Made by a program: the position numbers and the translations under genes
The notes under the pieces: generated by a model
The model's database searches: none
What the model was told of the DNA's origin: nothing
What the model saw: only the letters and a program-made list of their open reading frames with translations
NCBI GenBank assembly: GCA_903889605.1
Contig: CAISYK010001015.1
Span: 1-18,113 of the forward strand
DNA: 18,113 nucleotides
Direction: 5' to 3'
Source of the DNA: an uncultured Bacteroidota bacterium
Lineage (GTDB): Bacteria; Bacteroidota; Bacteroidia; 2-12-FULL-35-15
Shown here: positions 1-7,649 of the stretch, one piece after another
Position numbering within the stretch: position 1 is the first letter of the stretch
How the letters are laid out: each line of letters opens with the position of its first letter

Positions 1-397
1 CCGGCTTCTCTTCTTTTTTCTCCAGCAATCCTTGTTTGTGAAGTGCGTTATACCAGTTAATTACTTTTTTTATATCTGAAACATATACTCTGTCCTCGTC
101 ATATTCAGGAAAAGCTGCTTTGAAATATGTTTTCAGTTCTGCGTCAGACAATTTATGGTCAATTGAAGTCCCGCCTTTTTCCTTTTCATAAATTTTTTGA
201 AGAACGTCTTTCAAAGGCACATCTTCGCCGGTTGAATAAATTCTAACATCGTCTAATGTACTTACTTTGTGTGTGGCATAAACCGGCACACGTTTTTTAT
301 CGGTAATTGATTCAACAATTAACCCGTTTTTAGTTTGAGCCACAACTTTATAAAGTCCGCTCATTCCTGCAATTGAAATAATTCCGCTTAAATCCAT
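1..397 (-). CDS. DUF5606 family protein, 3' end cut by window edge
   Basis: The ATG lies at 395-397 on the minus strand and the frame stays open to the left edge, giving 132 codons without a stop, so the C-terminus is missing. The protein begins MDLSGIISIAGMSGLYKVVA and continues with QTKNGLIVESITDKKRVPVY. This matches my memory of DUF5606, a short family largely confined to Bacteroidota, with a small beta-rich N-terminal domain followed by a helical segment (here around residues 75-120, with DHKLSDAELKTYF and INWYNALHKQGLL). No signal peptide or membrane segment is visible, so it should be cytoplasmic. The last visible residues turn charged (LEKKEEKP), probably a linker. The biochemical function of the family is unknown to me. 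A candidate promoter lies just upstream at 415-447. Family call fairly sure; role unknown. Confidence 0.82.
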   Translation of the reverse strand, partial: MDLSGIISIAGMSGLYKVVAQTKNGLIVESITDKKRVPVYATHKVSTLDDVRIYSTGEDVPLKDVLQKIYEKEKGGTSIDHKLSDAELKTYFKAAFPEYDEDRVYVSDIKKVINWYNALHKQGLLEKKEEKP

Positions 398-414
398 AGT
401 AATTTTAATTTGTG

Positions 415-447
415 CAAATATATAAAACAATTTAGCAATTCAGCAAT
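415..447 (-). promoter_or_regulatory. Candidate Bacteroidota-type promoter of the DUF5606 gene
   Basis: Read on the minus strand, TATATTTG at 422-415 matches the TAnnTTTG -7 consensus of Bacteroidota promoters exactly. ATTG at 447-444, 21 bases upstream, could serve as the -33 element (consensus TTTG, one mismatch). Transcription would start only about 10 bases before the ATG at 397, so the leader would be very short. The -33 region sits inside short AAATTGCT-like repeats. Prediction from consensus only. Confidence 0.42.
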
Positions 448-520
448 TTAACAGCATGCAATATATTACAATAATTTGCCTGCGGCCTAATTGCCTACCG
501 CTTAATAGACTGCTGAAAAA

Positions 521-3439
521 TTATTTATTTACCATTAACTTTTTCACCTGTTTTTTACCGCCCGCAGTTAATTGATAATAATACAATCCGCCGGCAAGTG
601 ATGATAAATCCTGAATAAAACGGTGATTACCTGCCTGCATTTTCCCTGATGCAATTACTTTAATTTCTTCGCCCAAGATATTAAATATTTTTAGTTCTAT
701 TACCGCCTCTTCCGCGATAGTGATATCAATCACAGCTTGATTATCAGCAGGGTTTGGATAAACGCTCATCATATCTAAACTATTAGTATTTAGGCTTGAA
801 ATTCCAAGAGGAGCGTATAATCCATCATACATAATCTGTGCATTTACTGCACTTGTTTGAATATCCGATAAATTATCACCGGCAATCACCGCAAAAGCCA
901 CTCTAATAGAATCTCCCGCAGCAATGGAATAGGGGCCTGTACTAACTATATCAATAACATCAGCACCTGCCCCGGATGCTCCGGCATCAGAGCGGTTGGT
1001 TGAAAGCGTCAAATATTTTTCATTGCCGTCATAACCGCCTGTACTTAAATCTGCACCGCCTGCGCCTCCGACAATATTGTCAACAGCATAATGCAAAACC
1101 GGTGCACTATTCGTAAGCAATTTTACTCCTGCATAAGTTCCGTTGTTTCCTGTGTAAAAGGCATAGCCCATTTTATTTGCTGCATCAAAGGATGCACGGT
1201 TCGAAGCAAAAGTAACGGCATTAATATCCCAATCAGCAAAAATACCAGCATATAAATTCGTTAAACCAGAAGTTCCTGTATTTTTAATAATGTATTGAAC
1301 TATAACATATTTCCTGTTGCCGGCATTGCTCCACGCAAAAGCTTTATGATGAATAGTAACTGGCAATGGAGTCGTCGCAAGATTGTCTTTAAACGTGCCG
1401 TCAACATCAAATTCAGAAAATACGGCCGGCAAAATATTGCGCACTGCAGTTACCGACTGAAAATCTGCTTCTGGCGTTGTTACTCCTCTAATCGCATCCG
1501 AAACCTTTGTTCCATCTACTCCAATCATTAATCCTGCTTCATATAAAATAGTTCCGTTATTCATATAATTGAATCCCAACCCTCCTACCTGACCATCCTG
1601 ACTGTATCCAATTCGTCCGCCGCTGCTTATGGTTGTTGCTATATCATTGATTGTAATATTCATATAATCTACATTTACAATAACTGTAAAAAATTCATAA
1701 GCAGTGTATGATGTTGCGGGATCGGTATAAGTTAGTTTAAATAAGACCGACTGATTTGCAGGAGCGGAAGGAAGTATTTTGATTGTATATGGATCCCCGT
1801 TATTATTAACTATTCCTAATGTATTAACAGCCCCAAGTGTAGTTGTGCCGTCTAAAATGCTCACATAAGGTGAGGTTGTAGATAGTGCAGCTGTTAAATT
1901 TACCGTGGCTCCGAGATAATTAATAAAATTTCCTGTTAATCGCAATGTATCTCCGATTACAAATGTTTCATCATTATTGTCAGTAAAATTGCGTTGTGTC
2001 ATTAATACAGACGGCGATGATCCTAAAGTTAAAGCCTTAAACAAATTAATACGGCCGTTGCCCAGTTTATTAGCATATATAGGACTCATTAAAGAATAAA
2101 TATTGTCGCAGGTAACCTTTAAGCGTTCTCCGATTTGTAAAGCAGTATAAGAAGGGAAAAAAGATTTAACAATGGCTGCAGCTCCCGATACACATGGCGC
2201 AGACATTGACGTACCTGTTTGGGAAGAATATCCGTTCACGGGCCAGGTTGAATTAATATTTTCGCCCGGAGCGCAAACATCAACAGTATAATTATAATTT
2301 GAAGAAGTAGAACGCCGGTCATCACTTTTGGTATTTGCCACACTGATAACATACTTATAAGCGGCAGGATAAAAAACTTCGTCAAGGCCATCATTTCCGG
2401 CTGCGCAAACAACTAAAGCATTTTTATTTATAGTTGCATAATTTATTACATCCTGTCCCATTTGACCTCCGCCAACTCCCCCCCACGAACAATTAATAAC
2501 GGCACAGCCGTGATCGGCAGCGTAAGTTATGCCTTCGTATGATTTAGTAAGTATACCGCCAGCATCAGTAATTTTTATTGGTAAAAATTTAAAATTAAAA
2601 CCGACGCCTGCTATACCAATTCGATTATCAACCGATGCTGCGGCAATGCCTGAAACATGCACCCCATGCGAATTCACGTTATAAGTAGGATCATTATCAT
2701 TTTCACCCAAATCCCATCCTGAATAGTTATCGATATAGCCATCGCCGTCAGTATCGCCGCCTCCGATTATATCGGCATAATTATGCTTAATGTTATTTTT
2801 TAAATCAGGGTGATTAGGCTCTACGCCGGTATCGGTAATGCCGATGACCACATTTGTATCACCGCGTGCGGTTGTATTATTTACGCCCCATGCAGCTTCC
2901 GCCTGAATATTAGTGATGGCATATTGAGTTGATAAATTAGGATCGTTTGGGGTATAGCATAGATGCTGAAGATAGTGAGGTTCGGCATATTCAAATAACT
3001 GCAGTGCGGCAAATTTGCTTATCACTTTTTCTAATTGAAAAGAGCCGCTGTAGCTGAATTCGTAAATCAATGTTAAATCGGCAAGAGGTTGTCCCTGTTC
3101 ATTTACAAGCCGTTCCGGGGCTTTGGTATGCGGGAATTTTTTTACCAAACTAATTCCTCCTATACTATTGTATAAAGATTTAAAAAGAGAGTTTTCAATT
3201 TTATCATCTGAGCAAATGCTGCGAAATTGCTGTTTAACTTTTACAATCACGGTTTTTTCAATATAATCATCGGATTTAATGCCGGATGGCATTTTAAAAC
3301 GTGAAGCAGGTTTGTTGTAACGTGCCAATTGAGTGTGAGCAGGCAATTTTATGTCTGACTTAATGATCTGAGCAATCAAACCCGATATACTGATAACAGC
3401 AGCGACAATAAGGACAAATAATTGTTTCAGTTTTATCAT
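521..3439 (-). CDS. Secreted subtilisin-like serine peptidase (S8) with T9SS C-terminal sorting domain
   Basis: This is a large exported protease of 972 residues from the ATG at 3439. The frame extends ten codons upstream to a TTG, but the ATG puts a basic start directly before the hydrophobic signal segment (LFVLIVAAVISISG), so I prefer it. A propeptide-like region of about 180 residues follows. The S8 catalytic triad is visible: Asp203 in TDTGVEPNHPDL, His258 in NSHGVHVSG and Ser411 in GTSMSAPCVSG, with the oxyanion Asn349 in AAGND. An Asp-rich DTDGDG loop between Asp and His may bind calcium. After the peptidase domain (about 195-470) come roughly 400 residues of beta-rich sequence. The last 80 residues (MMSVYPNPADNQAVI to VKKLMVNK) are a type IX sorting domain, so the protein should cross the outer membrane and be released or anchored at the surface. 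Substrate unknown. It points away from the regulator gene across a long gap. Confidence 0.93.
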   Translation of the reverse strand: MIKLKQLFVLIVAAVISISGLIAQIIKSDIKLPAHTQLARYNKPASRFKMPSGIKSDDYIEKTVIVKVKQQFRSICSDDKIENSLFKSLYNSIGGISLVKKFPHTKAPERLVNEQGQPLADLTLIYEFSYSGSFQLEKVISKFAALQLFEYAEPHYLQHLCYTPNDPNLSTQYAITNIQAEAAWGVNNTTARGDTNVVIGITDTGVEPNHPDLKNNIKHNYADIIGGGDTDGDGYIDNYSGWDLGENDNDPTYNVNSHGVHVSGIAAASVDNRIGIAGVGFNFKFLPIKITDAGGILTKSYEGITYAADHGCAVINCSWGGVGGGQMGQDVINYATINKNALVVCAAGNDGLDEVFYPAAYKYVISVANTKSDDRRSTSSNYNYTVDVCAPGENINSTWPVNGYSSQTGTSMSAPCVSGAAAIVKSFFPSYTALQIGERLKVTCDNIYSLMSPIYANKLGNGRINLFKALTLGSSPSVLMTQRNFTDNNDETFVIGDTLRLTGNFINYLGATVNLTAALSTTSPYVSILDGTTTLGAVNTLGIVNNNGDPYTIKILPSAPANQSVLFKLTYTDPATSYTAYEFFTVIVNVDYMNITINDIATTISSGGRIGYSQDGQVGGLGFNYMNNGTILYEAGLMIGVDGTKVSDAIRGVTTPEADFQSVTAVRNILPAVFSEFDVDGTFKDNLATTPLPVTIHHKAFAWSNAGNRKYVIVQYIIKNTGTSGLTNLYAGIFADWDINAVTFASNRASFDAANKMGYAFYTGNNGTYAGVKLLTNSAPVLHYAVDNIVGGAGGADLSTGGYDGNEKYLTLSTNRSDAGASGAGADVIDIVSTGPYSIAAGDSIRVAFAVIAGDNLSDIQTSAVNAQIMYDGLYAPLGISSLNTNSLDMMSVYPNPADNQAVIDITIAEEAVIELKIFNILGEEIKVIASGKMQAGNHRFIQDLSSLAGGLYYYQLTAGGKKQVKKLMVNK

Positions 3440-3570
3440 TGTAATTTTTTTAGTTTTATTATACTGCAATTTACGGATATTATTTTATAAAATTGAATCT
3501 GGGGAAAAGAGTAAATCTTAAAATTTTTCTTTTTTATAATGATGCTTCATTGTTTGCCCTATATTTTAGG

Positions 3571-3776
3571 AACCTGAGTTCGATTAATAATACGAAACTA
3601 TTTTGGCTAAAGCCCAATAAAATTGTTTGTTATACTACCACGGTCTGAAGACCGTGGCAACAATCCATGCAAATTATTAAATTGTTTGAAATAATTGCCA
3701 CGCCTTTTAAGGCGTGGATTTGATAAACTCCTGTTATTGTTGGGCTTTAGCCTAAATTAACAATCGCACTCAGGTT
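3571..3776. repeat. Nested palindromic element, REP/REPIN- or MITE-like
   Basis: Three layers of symmetry share one centre. Outer arms: AACCTGAGTTCGATT at 3571-3585 pairs with AATCGCACTCAGGTT at 3762-3776, with one mismatch in 15. Middle arms: GGCTAAAGCCCAA at 3605-3617 pairs perfectly with TTGGGCTTTAGCC at 3740-3752. Inside lie two independent 20-base hairpins, each with a 9-bp stem and a 2-base loop: CCACGGTCT/AGACCGTGG at 3638-3657 and CCACGCCTT/AAGGCGTGG at 3698-3717, both starting CCACG and ending CGTGG. No reading frame is carried. Paired short palindromes of this sort are characteristic of REP sequences mobilised by Y1 (RAYT) transposases; whether this one is repeated elsewhere in the genome cannot be seen here. 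I noticed no second copy in the window. Confidence 0.75.
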
Positions 3777-3981
3777 ATGAGTCTTTTAAGATAAATTTGA
3801 AACTGATTTGTTTTATCTGCCCTTTTCTATAAAATCAAGGAATAAAATTCCAAATGAAAAAAATGCTGGTTTTTTTGGTCACAAAACTCTGTTTTAAAAA
3901 ACAAAATCAGGCCAAATAGTTAATTTTTCAAATTACAGTTGTTTTTCAAGTGGCTTATTATCAAGCCAATAAAATTATTAT

Positions 3982-4004
3982 AGTACTATGTGATACAAGG
4001 TACT
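3982..4004 (+). promoter_or_regulatory. Candidate PadR operator (23-bp dyad)
   Basis: The sequence reads AGTAC-N2-TGT-N3-ACA-N2-GTACT, a dyad with 8 matched pairs in two blocks on each side and its centre at 3993. PadR-family repressors commonly bind dyads containing ATGT and ACAT half-sites and control their own genes. This site lies just upstream of the -7 box at 4016-4023, where the -33 element would be, so a bound dimer would block RNA polymerase. The assignment to the PadR protein encoded 127 bases downstream is inference. Confidence 0.5.
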
Positions 4005-4015
4005 GTTTTTTGTAT

Positions 4016-4023
4016 TATGTTTG
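4016..4023 (+). promoter_or_regulatory. Candidate -7 promoter element for the PadR unit
   Basis: TATGTTTG matches the Bacteroidota -7 consensus TAnnTTTG exactly. No clear TTTG is found at the expected -33 position, which is occupied by the dyad at 3982-4004. Transcription would start near 4030 and leave a leader of about 100 bases before the PadR gene. Confidence 0.45.
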
Positions 4024-4130
4024 CAGAGTCAATTTTATTAGAGTTGATGAATACAGATTCACACTAAATTATTTGGATTGATAAATGACAAATAAAATAA
4101 ATAAAAAGCATTTAAATATTAAACAATAAT

Positions 4131-4463
4131 ATGATGAACATTGAAAATACAAAAGCGCAGATGAAAAAGGGCGTTCTTGAGTTTTGCATTTTGTCAGTAC
4201 TTTCAAAAGGAGACCAATACCCATCTGAAATAATTAACAAAATGAAAGAAGCAAAACTCATTGTAGTTGAAGGAACACTTTATCCATTGTTAATGCGCTT
4301 AAAAAATGACGGCTTGTTAAGTTATAGATGGGAAGAGTCCGCCTCAGGCCCGCCTCGTAAATATTATAAGCTGACTCTTTTAGGTGAACAGTTCCTAACT
4401 GAATTGGAAACTACATGGAACGAACTGGTGGATGCGGTAAAAAAAACAACACAAAATAAGTAA
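4131..4463 (+). CDS. PadR-family winged-helix transcriptional regulator
   Basis: This 110-residue protein consists almost entirely of a PadR winged helix. Typical family signatures are KGVLEFCILSVLS near residues 13-25, EGTLYPLLMRLKNDGLLSYRWEESASGPPRKYY across the recognition helix and wing (about 47-79), and LTLLGEQFLTEL leading into a C-terminal dimerisation helix. It has the short C-terminus of the minimal (subfamily 2) PadR proteins. Starts at 4131 and 4134 (ATGATG) are both possible; many relatives begin MNIENTK, favouring 4134. In Bacteroidota such regulators are often encoded beside PspC-domain membrane proteins, and a PspC gene follows here two genes later. The dyad at 3982-4004 is a likely self-regulatory site. 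The inducing signal is not visible from the sequence. Confidence 0.9.
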   Translation: MMNIENTKAQMKKGVLEFCILSVLSKGDQYPSEIINKMKEAKLIVVEGTLYPLLMRLKNDGLLSYRWEESASGPPRKYYKLTLLGEQFLTELETTWNELVDAVKKTTQNK

Positions 4464-4531
4464 AAAGTTATATGTCCGCTGTAATGCTAAGGGAAGTACT
4501 TATTTGAAACTAACGAACAATAAATAAAAAT

Positions 4532-5665
4532 ATGAAACTAAAACTATTACATATACTTCTTTTTATAGGACAAACATTATTTGCACAACATAAACTTCCT
4601 GTGATCAAAGCATCATCAACCATAGTTGCTGTAAGAGATGACGGCACCTTAGATAAAAATGCATGGACAATTAATCTGGAATTGAAACCCGACATATATA
4701 CTACTCCAAATAAAAATAAAAAAGTTACATTCATTACTGATCTTGATTCGATCTCATTTACTGTAAAACCTAATGAAAGATATAATTTTATAATTCTGTT
4801 GAATAACAAAGACAGCGCTTATACTCAAATAGCTTACCTGCCGTCAAACAAGGAAACATTAAAAAACGCAGGTAAATATAATTTGAATGAGAAGAATGAT
4901 TTACCAAAATTCACGTATCAATCACCCGATAATCCGCATCTTGCTGCATTGCGCAAAGCCTTTAATTTAGATTCTGCTGCAGGAACGGGAAATGAAGTTT
5001 CCCAAATATTAAATGTACTTCACTGGATCCATAATTTGGTTCCGCATGACGGAGAGCATGGAAATCCAGAAGTGAAAAATGCTGTGAACATGATAGCCGT
5101 TTGCAAAAAGGACAACAGAGGGCTTAATTGCCGAGGGTTGGCAACGGTTTTGAATGAATGCTATTTATCACTGGGAATAAAATCAAGGTTTATAACTTGT
5201 TTGCCAAAAGACAGCTTACAGAGCGATAATGATTGCCATGTTATAAATACAGTGTATTCAAGTGAACTGAAAAAATGGTTGTGGATCGACCCTACATTTG
5301 ATGCGTATGTTATGAATGAAAAAGGAGAATTATTAAGCATTGAGGAAGTGAGAGAAAGAATAATTAAAGACGAGCCATTAATAATAAATCCGGATGCGAA
5401 CTGGAACCGGAAAACATCAGAAACTATAGACCATTATCTGTATAACTATATGACTAAAAACCTCTATTTGTTTGAATGTCCAATGAGCAGTGAATATGAT
5501 TCAGAAACAAGTGAGGCTGGAAAAAAAATTACTTATTTGCGGCTTGTTCCATTAGATTACTTTGTTAAGTCTATTGATAAAACTAACCGCACAGACGAAA
5601 AAAGCAAAACAGAATTTATAATTTATAAAACCAATAACCCAAACATGTTTTGGCAGACACCATAA
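4532..5665 (+). CDS. Secreted transglutaminase-like superfamily protein
   Basis: The 377-residue product starts with a typical signal peptide (MKLKLLHILLFIGQTLFA, cleavage probably near Ala18/Gln19) and should act in the periplasm or at the outer membrane. The transglutaminase-like (papain-fold) core covers about residues 155-260: Cys200 in LNCRGLATVLNECYLSLGI, His236 in DCHVINTVY and Asp253 in WIDPTFDAYV form the expected Cys-His-Asp triad, all intact. The first 130 residues look beta-rich and have no family I recognise. Members may be peptidases, transamidases or peptide N-glycanase-like enzymes; the reaction here cannot be told from sequence. It lies 68 bases after the PadR gene with no promoter or terminator that I can see between them, so co-transcription is likely. 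A transglutaminase-like gene between PadR and PspC genes is unusual in my experience. Confidence 0.85.
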   Translation: MKLKLLHILLFIGQTLFAQHKLPVIKASSTIVAVRDDGTLDKNAWTINLELKPDIYTTPNKNKKVTFITDLDSISFTVKPNERYNFIILLNNKDSAYTQIAYLPSNKETLKNAGKYNLNEKNDLPKFTYQSPDNPHLAALRKAFNLDSAAGTGNEVSQILNVLHWIHNLVPHDGEHGNPEVKNAVNMIAVCKKDNRGLNCRGLATVLNECYLSLGIKSRFITCLPKDSLQSDNDCHVINTVYSSELKKWLWIDPTFDAYVMNEKGELLSIEEVRERIIKDEPLIINPDANWNRKTSETIDHYLYNYMTKNLYLFECPMSSEYDSETSEAGKKITYLRLVPLDYFVKSIDKTNRTDEKSKTEFIIYKTNNPNMFWQTP

Positions 5666-5783
5666 TAACAATAATCAAGCGCTGCCGTAAACAAAAAATA
5701 TGAGCGGAAAGACGGATGTTTATCAGAAAAAATAAAGTTTTAAACTTCAAATAGTAAATACAAACATTTAAAAAACTAAGAAA

Positions 5784-7457
5784 ATGAACCGTACCATAAC
5801 AATGAACCTAAGCGGCACTATTTTTCATATTGAAGAAGATGCTTATGACAGACTCAACAAATACCTTTCAACCATAAAAGGTTATTTTAAAGATTCGGAA
5901 GGCTGCGATGAAATAATGAGCGATATAGAAGCTCGTATTGCGGAAATGCTTCAGGGTAAAGTGAGCGCAGTTAAACAGGCGGTATTGATGGAGGACATTG
6001 AAAGCATGATAGCTGTAATGGGCAAAGCGGAGGATTTTGCAGGGGAAAGCGAAAACAGTAAAAGCGAATCATCAGCAAGCCATGATAACAGCGAAAAAAC
6101 AGAATACTACGCAAATAACAAAAGAAGGCGGGTATTCCGCGATCCTGACGATAAAATAATCGGAGGGGTTTGCTCTGGTATTGCCTCCTATTTCGATATT
6201 GACCCGATTTGGCTTCGTGCCGCTTTTGCTGTTAGTTTCTTCGTGTTCGGTTCTGGTTTGTTATTGTATATTATATTAATGATAATTATTCCTAAAGCGA
6301 AAACTACTGCAGAAAAATTAGAAATGCGCGGCGAAAAAGTTGACATAAACAACATTGGAAAGGCTGTAAATGATGAGTTTGAAGGGTTTAAAACACGGAT
6401 GAAAGACTTCGGTAATGAAGTAAAATCGCCGGAAAATAAAAGACGTGTTAAATCTACAATAAACAGCGCGGTTGATTTTATTGGAGAATTGCTTTATTCT
6501 ATCCTTAAAGTTGTTGGTAAAGTTACTGCTTCATTTTTAATTATTATTGCCATTTTGCTGATGATAGGCCTGTTGGCAGCGCTTTTTGGCTGGGGCACCA
6601 TTTCAGTTTTTGATACACCAGGCGCCGCCATCCATTTTTCACTATACCAGTTAAGTACAGCTGTTTTACCTAATGATTTGCCGATTCCTTTAGCAGTAAT
6701 TGGTTTAATTTTGTTCCTCGGCATTCCTTTAATATCAATAATTTACGGCGGTGTAAAATATTTATTTGACATAAAGCAAAAAAATAAAATTGTAAAATAT
6801 ACAGCAAATATTTTATGGCTTAGCGGACTTGTATTAATTATATATACCGGGCTCCAGCTTGGTGCTGATTTTTCGGAACAGGCAAATACAAAACAAAATA
6901 TCAGCATTATTCAGCCGAAAGGAAATACACTTTATCTTGATTTAAAACCTTTATCCGAAGATGATTTTAGCCTAAATTATCAGCACCGCCGCAAAATACA
7001 TTTTGGAGGATGGACAATGATTTCAAAGGATGAAAATAAATTCAGATTGGGATACCCGACTCTTAATATTGCAGCCAGCCCAACAGATAATTTCGAATTA
7101 ATTGCCGGAAAATCTGCTCAGGGATTTAATAATAAAGAAGCAGGATATCGTGCCAAAAACATTAATTATAGTGTAACTCAGATAGATTCAACAATAAATT
7201 TCAATAGTTATTTTGATGTAGAAAGTGCGGACAAATTACGAGCCCAAAATGTAAAATTGGTTTTGAAAGTTCCTGTAAACAAAATGATTTTTTTAAGTAA
7301 ATCAATGGAGAAAATAATCTTTGACATTGATAATTTAAATGATGCCTTTGATAATGATATGGTGAACCGCAGGTGGATAATGACTAAACAAGGACTTGAG
7401 TGCGTTGATTGTGATGGGTTAGAGAATGCAGCAGTGCCGGCAAAAAAACGAGAATGA
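5784..7457 (+). CDS. PspC-domain membrane protein
   Basis: The 557-residue protein has the architecture seen in Bacteroidota PspC proteins. The N-terminal 85 residues form a cytoplasmic helical domain starting MNRTITMNLSGTIFHIEEDA, with SDIEARIAEML and DIESMIAVMGKAEDF. A polar Ser/Glu-rich linker follows (about 86-112). The PspC domain (about 113-172) shows RVFRDPDDKIIGGVCSGIAS and a transmembrane helix ending in IIIPKAK. More membrane segments appear near residues 240-270, 300-325 and 342-362, and the remaining 195 residues are a soluble beta-rich tail, probably on the outer side of the membrane. PspC domains are linked to envelope-stress sensing in other bacteria; here that role is inferred. 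The gene follows the transglutaminase-like gene by 118 bases, without a recognisable promoter, and probably belongs to the PadR-controlled unit. No clear terminator was found in the 192-base gap after it. Confidence 0.88.
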   Translation: MNRTITMNLSGTIFHIEEDAYDRLNKYLSTIKGYFKDSEGCDEIMSDIEARIAEMLQGKVSAVKQAVLMEDIESMIAVMGKAEDFAGESENSKSESSASHDNSEKTEYYANNKRRRVFRDPDDKIIGGVCSGIASYFDIDPIWLRAAFAVSFFVFGSGLLLYIILMIIIPKAKTTAEKLEMRGEKVDINNIGKAVNDEFEGFKTRMKDFGNEVKSPENKRRVKSTINSAVDFIGELLYSILKVVGKVTASFLIIIAILLMIGLLAALFGWGTISVFDTPGAAIHFSLYQLSTAVLPNDLPIPLAVIGLILFLGIPLISIIYGGVKYLFDIKQKNKIVKYTANILWLSGLVLIIYTGLQLGADFSEQANTKQNISIIQPKGNTLYLDLKPLSEDDFSLNYQHRRKIHFGGWTMISKDENKFRLGYPTLNIAASPTDNFELIAGKSAQGFNNKEAGYRAKNINYSVTQIDSTINFNSYFDVESADKLRAQNVKLVLKVPVNKMIFLSKSMEKIIFDIDNLNDAFDNDMVNRRWIMTKQGLECVDCDGLENAAVPAKKRE

Positions 7458-7649
7458 CAAAAGCTTGTCTGTTGTTATAATAAAGAACTCTGATAGCTGA
7501 ATACACTTTAGGTTTTTAGTCTGGGTTTTCCAATCAGGGTATATTTTTACAAAACCAGCAGCTTTTAAAAAGTATTTGTTGGAAATGGAAAATTAATGAT
7601 TCGAAAAAACTGCGCATAATATCACATTTCAAAAGCTGCGCAATTACAT

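Larger units (their letters stand above)
3440..4130. other. Long intergenic region between divergent S8 and PadR genes
   Basis: These 691 bases contain no convincing gene. The part nearest the S8 gene (3440-3570) is AT-rich with no consensus -7 box that I could find. A nested palindromic element fills 3571-3776. From 3777 to 3981 the sequence is low-complexity AT-rich DNA with a small hairpin (TGGCTT at 3951-3956 against AAGCCA at 3963-3968) and a 21-codon ATG frame at 3854-3919 that I do not consider a gene. An operator-like dyad and a -7 box follow at 3982-4023. The last 107 bases would be the leader of the PadR transcript. Confidence 0.7.

Noticed and set aside
3440..3469. TTG start at 3469 giving a ten-residue longer S8 peptidase
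   Set aside because: The ATG at 3439 places the basic start directly before the hydrophobic signal segment; the extension MQYNKTKKIT adds nothing recognisable and uses a rare start codon.
3854..3919. Small plus-strand frame of 21 residues starting MKKMLVFLVTKLCF
   Set aside because: Mildly hydrophobic and basic, but in AT-rich low-complexity DNA without a promoter or conservation evidence; too short to support as a gene.
4470..4505. Eleven-codon frames MSAVMLREVLI (about 4471) and MSGKTDVYQKK (about 5700) in the gaps of the PadR unit
   Set aside because: Frames this short are expected by chance, and nothing else marks them as translated.
7558..7639. Inverted repeat GCAGCTTTT (7558-7566) and AAAAGCTGC (7631-7639) in the gap between the convergent PspC and RND genes
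   Set aside because: The arms are 64 bases apart and only 9 bp long with no T-run, so a functional terminator is not supported.
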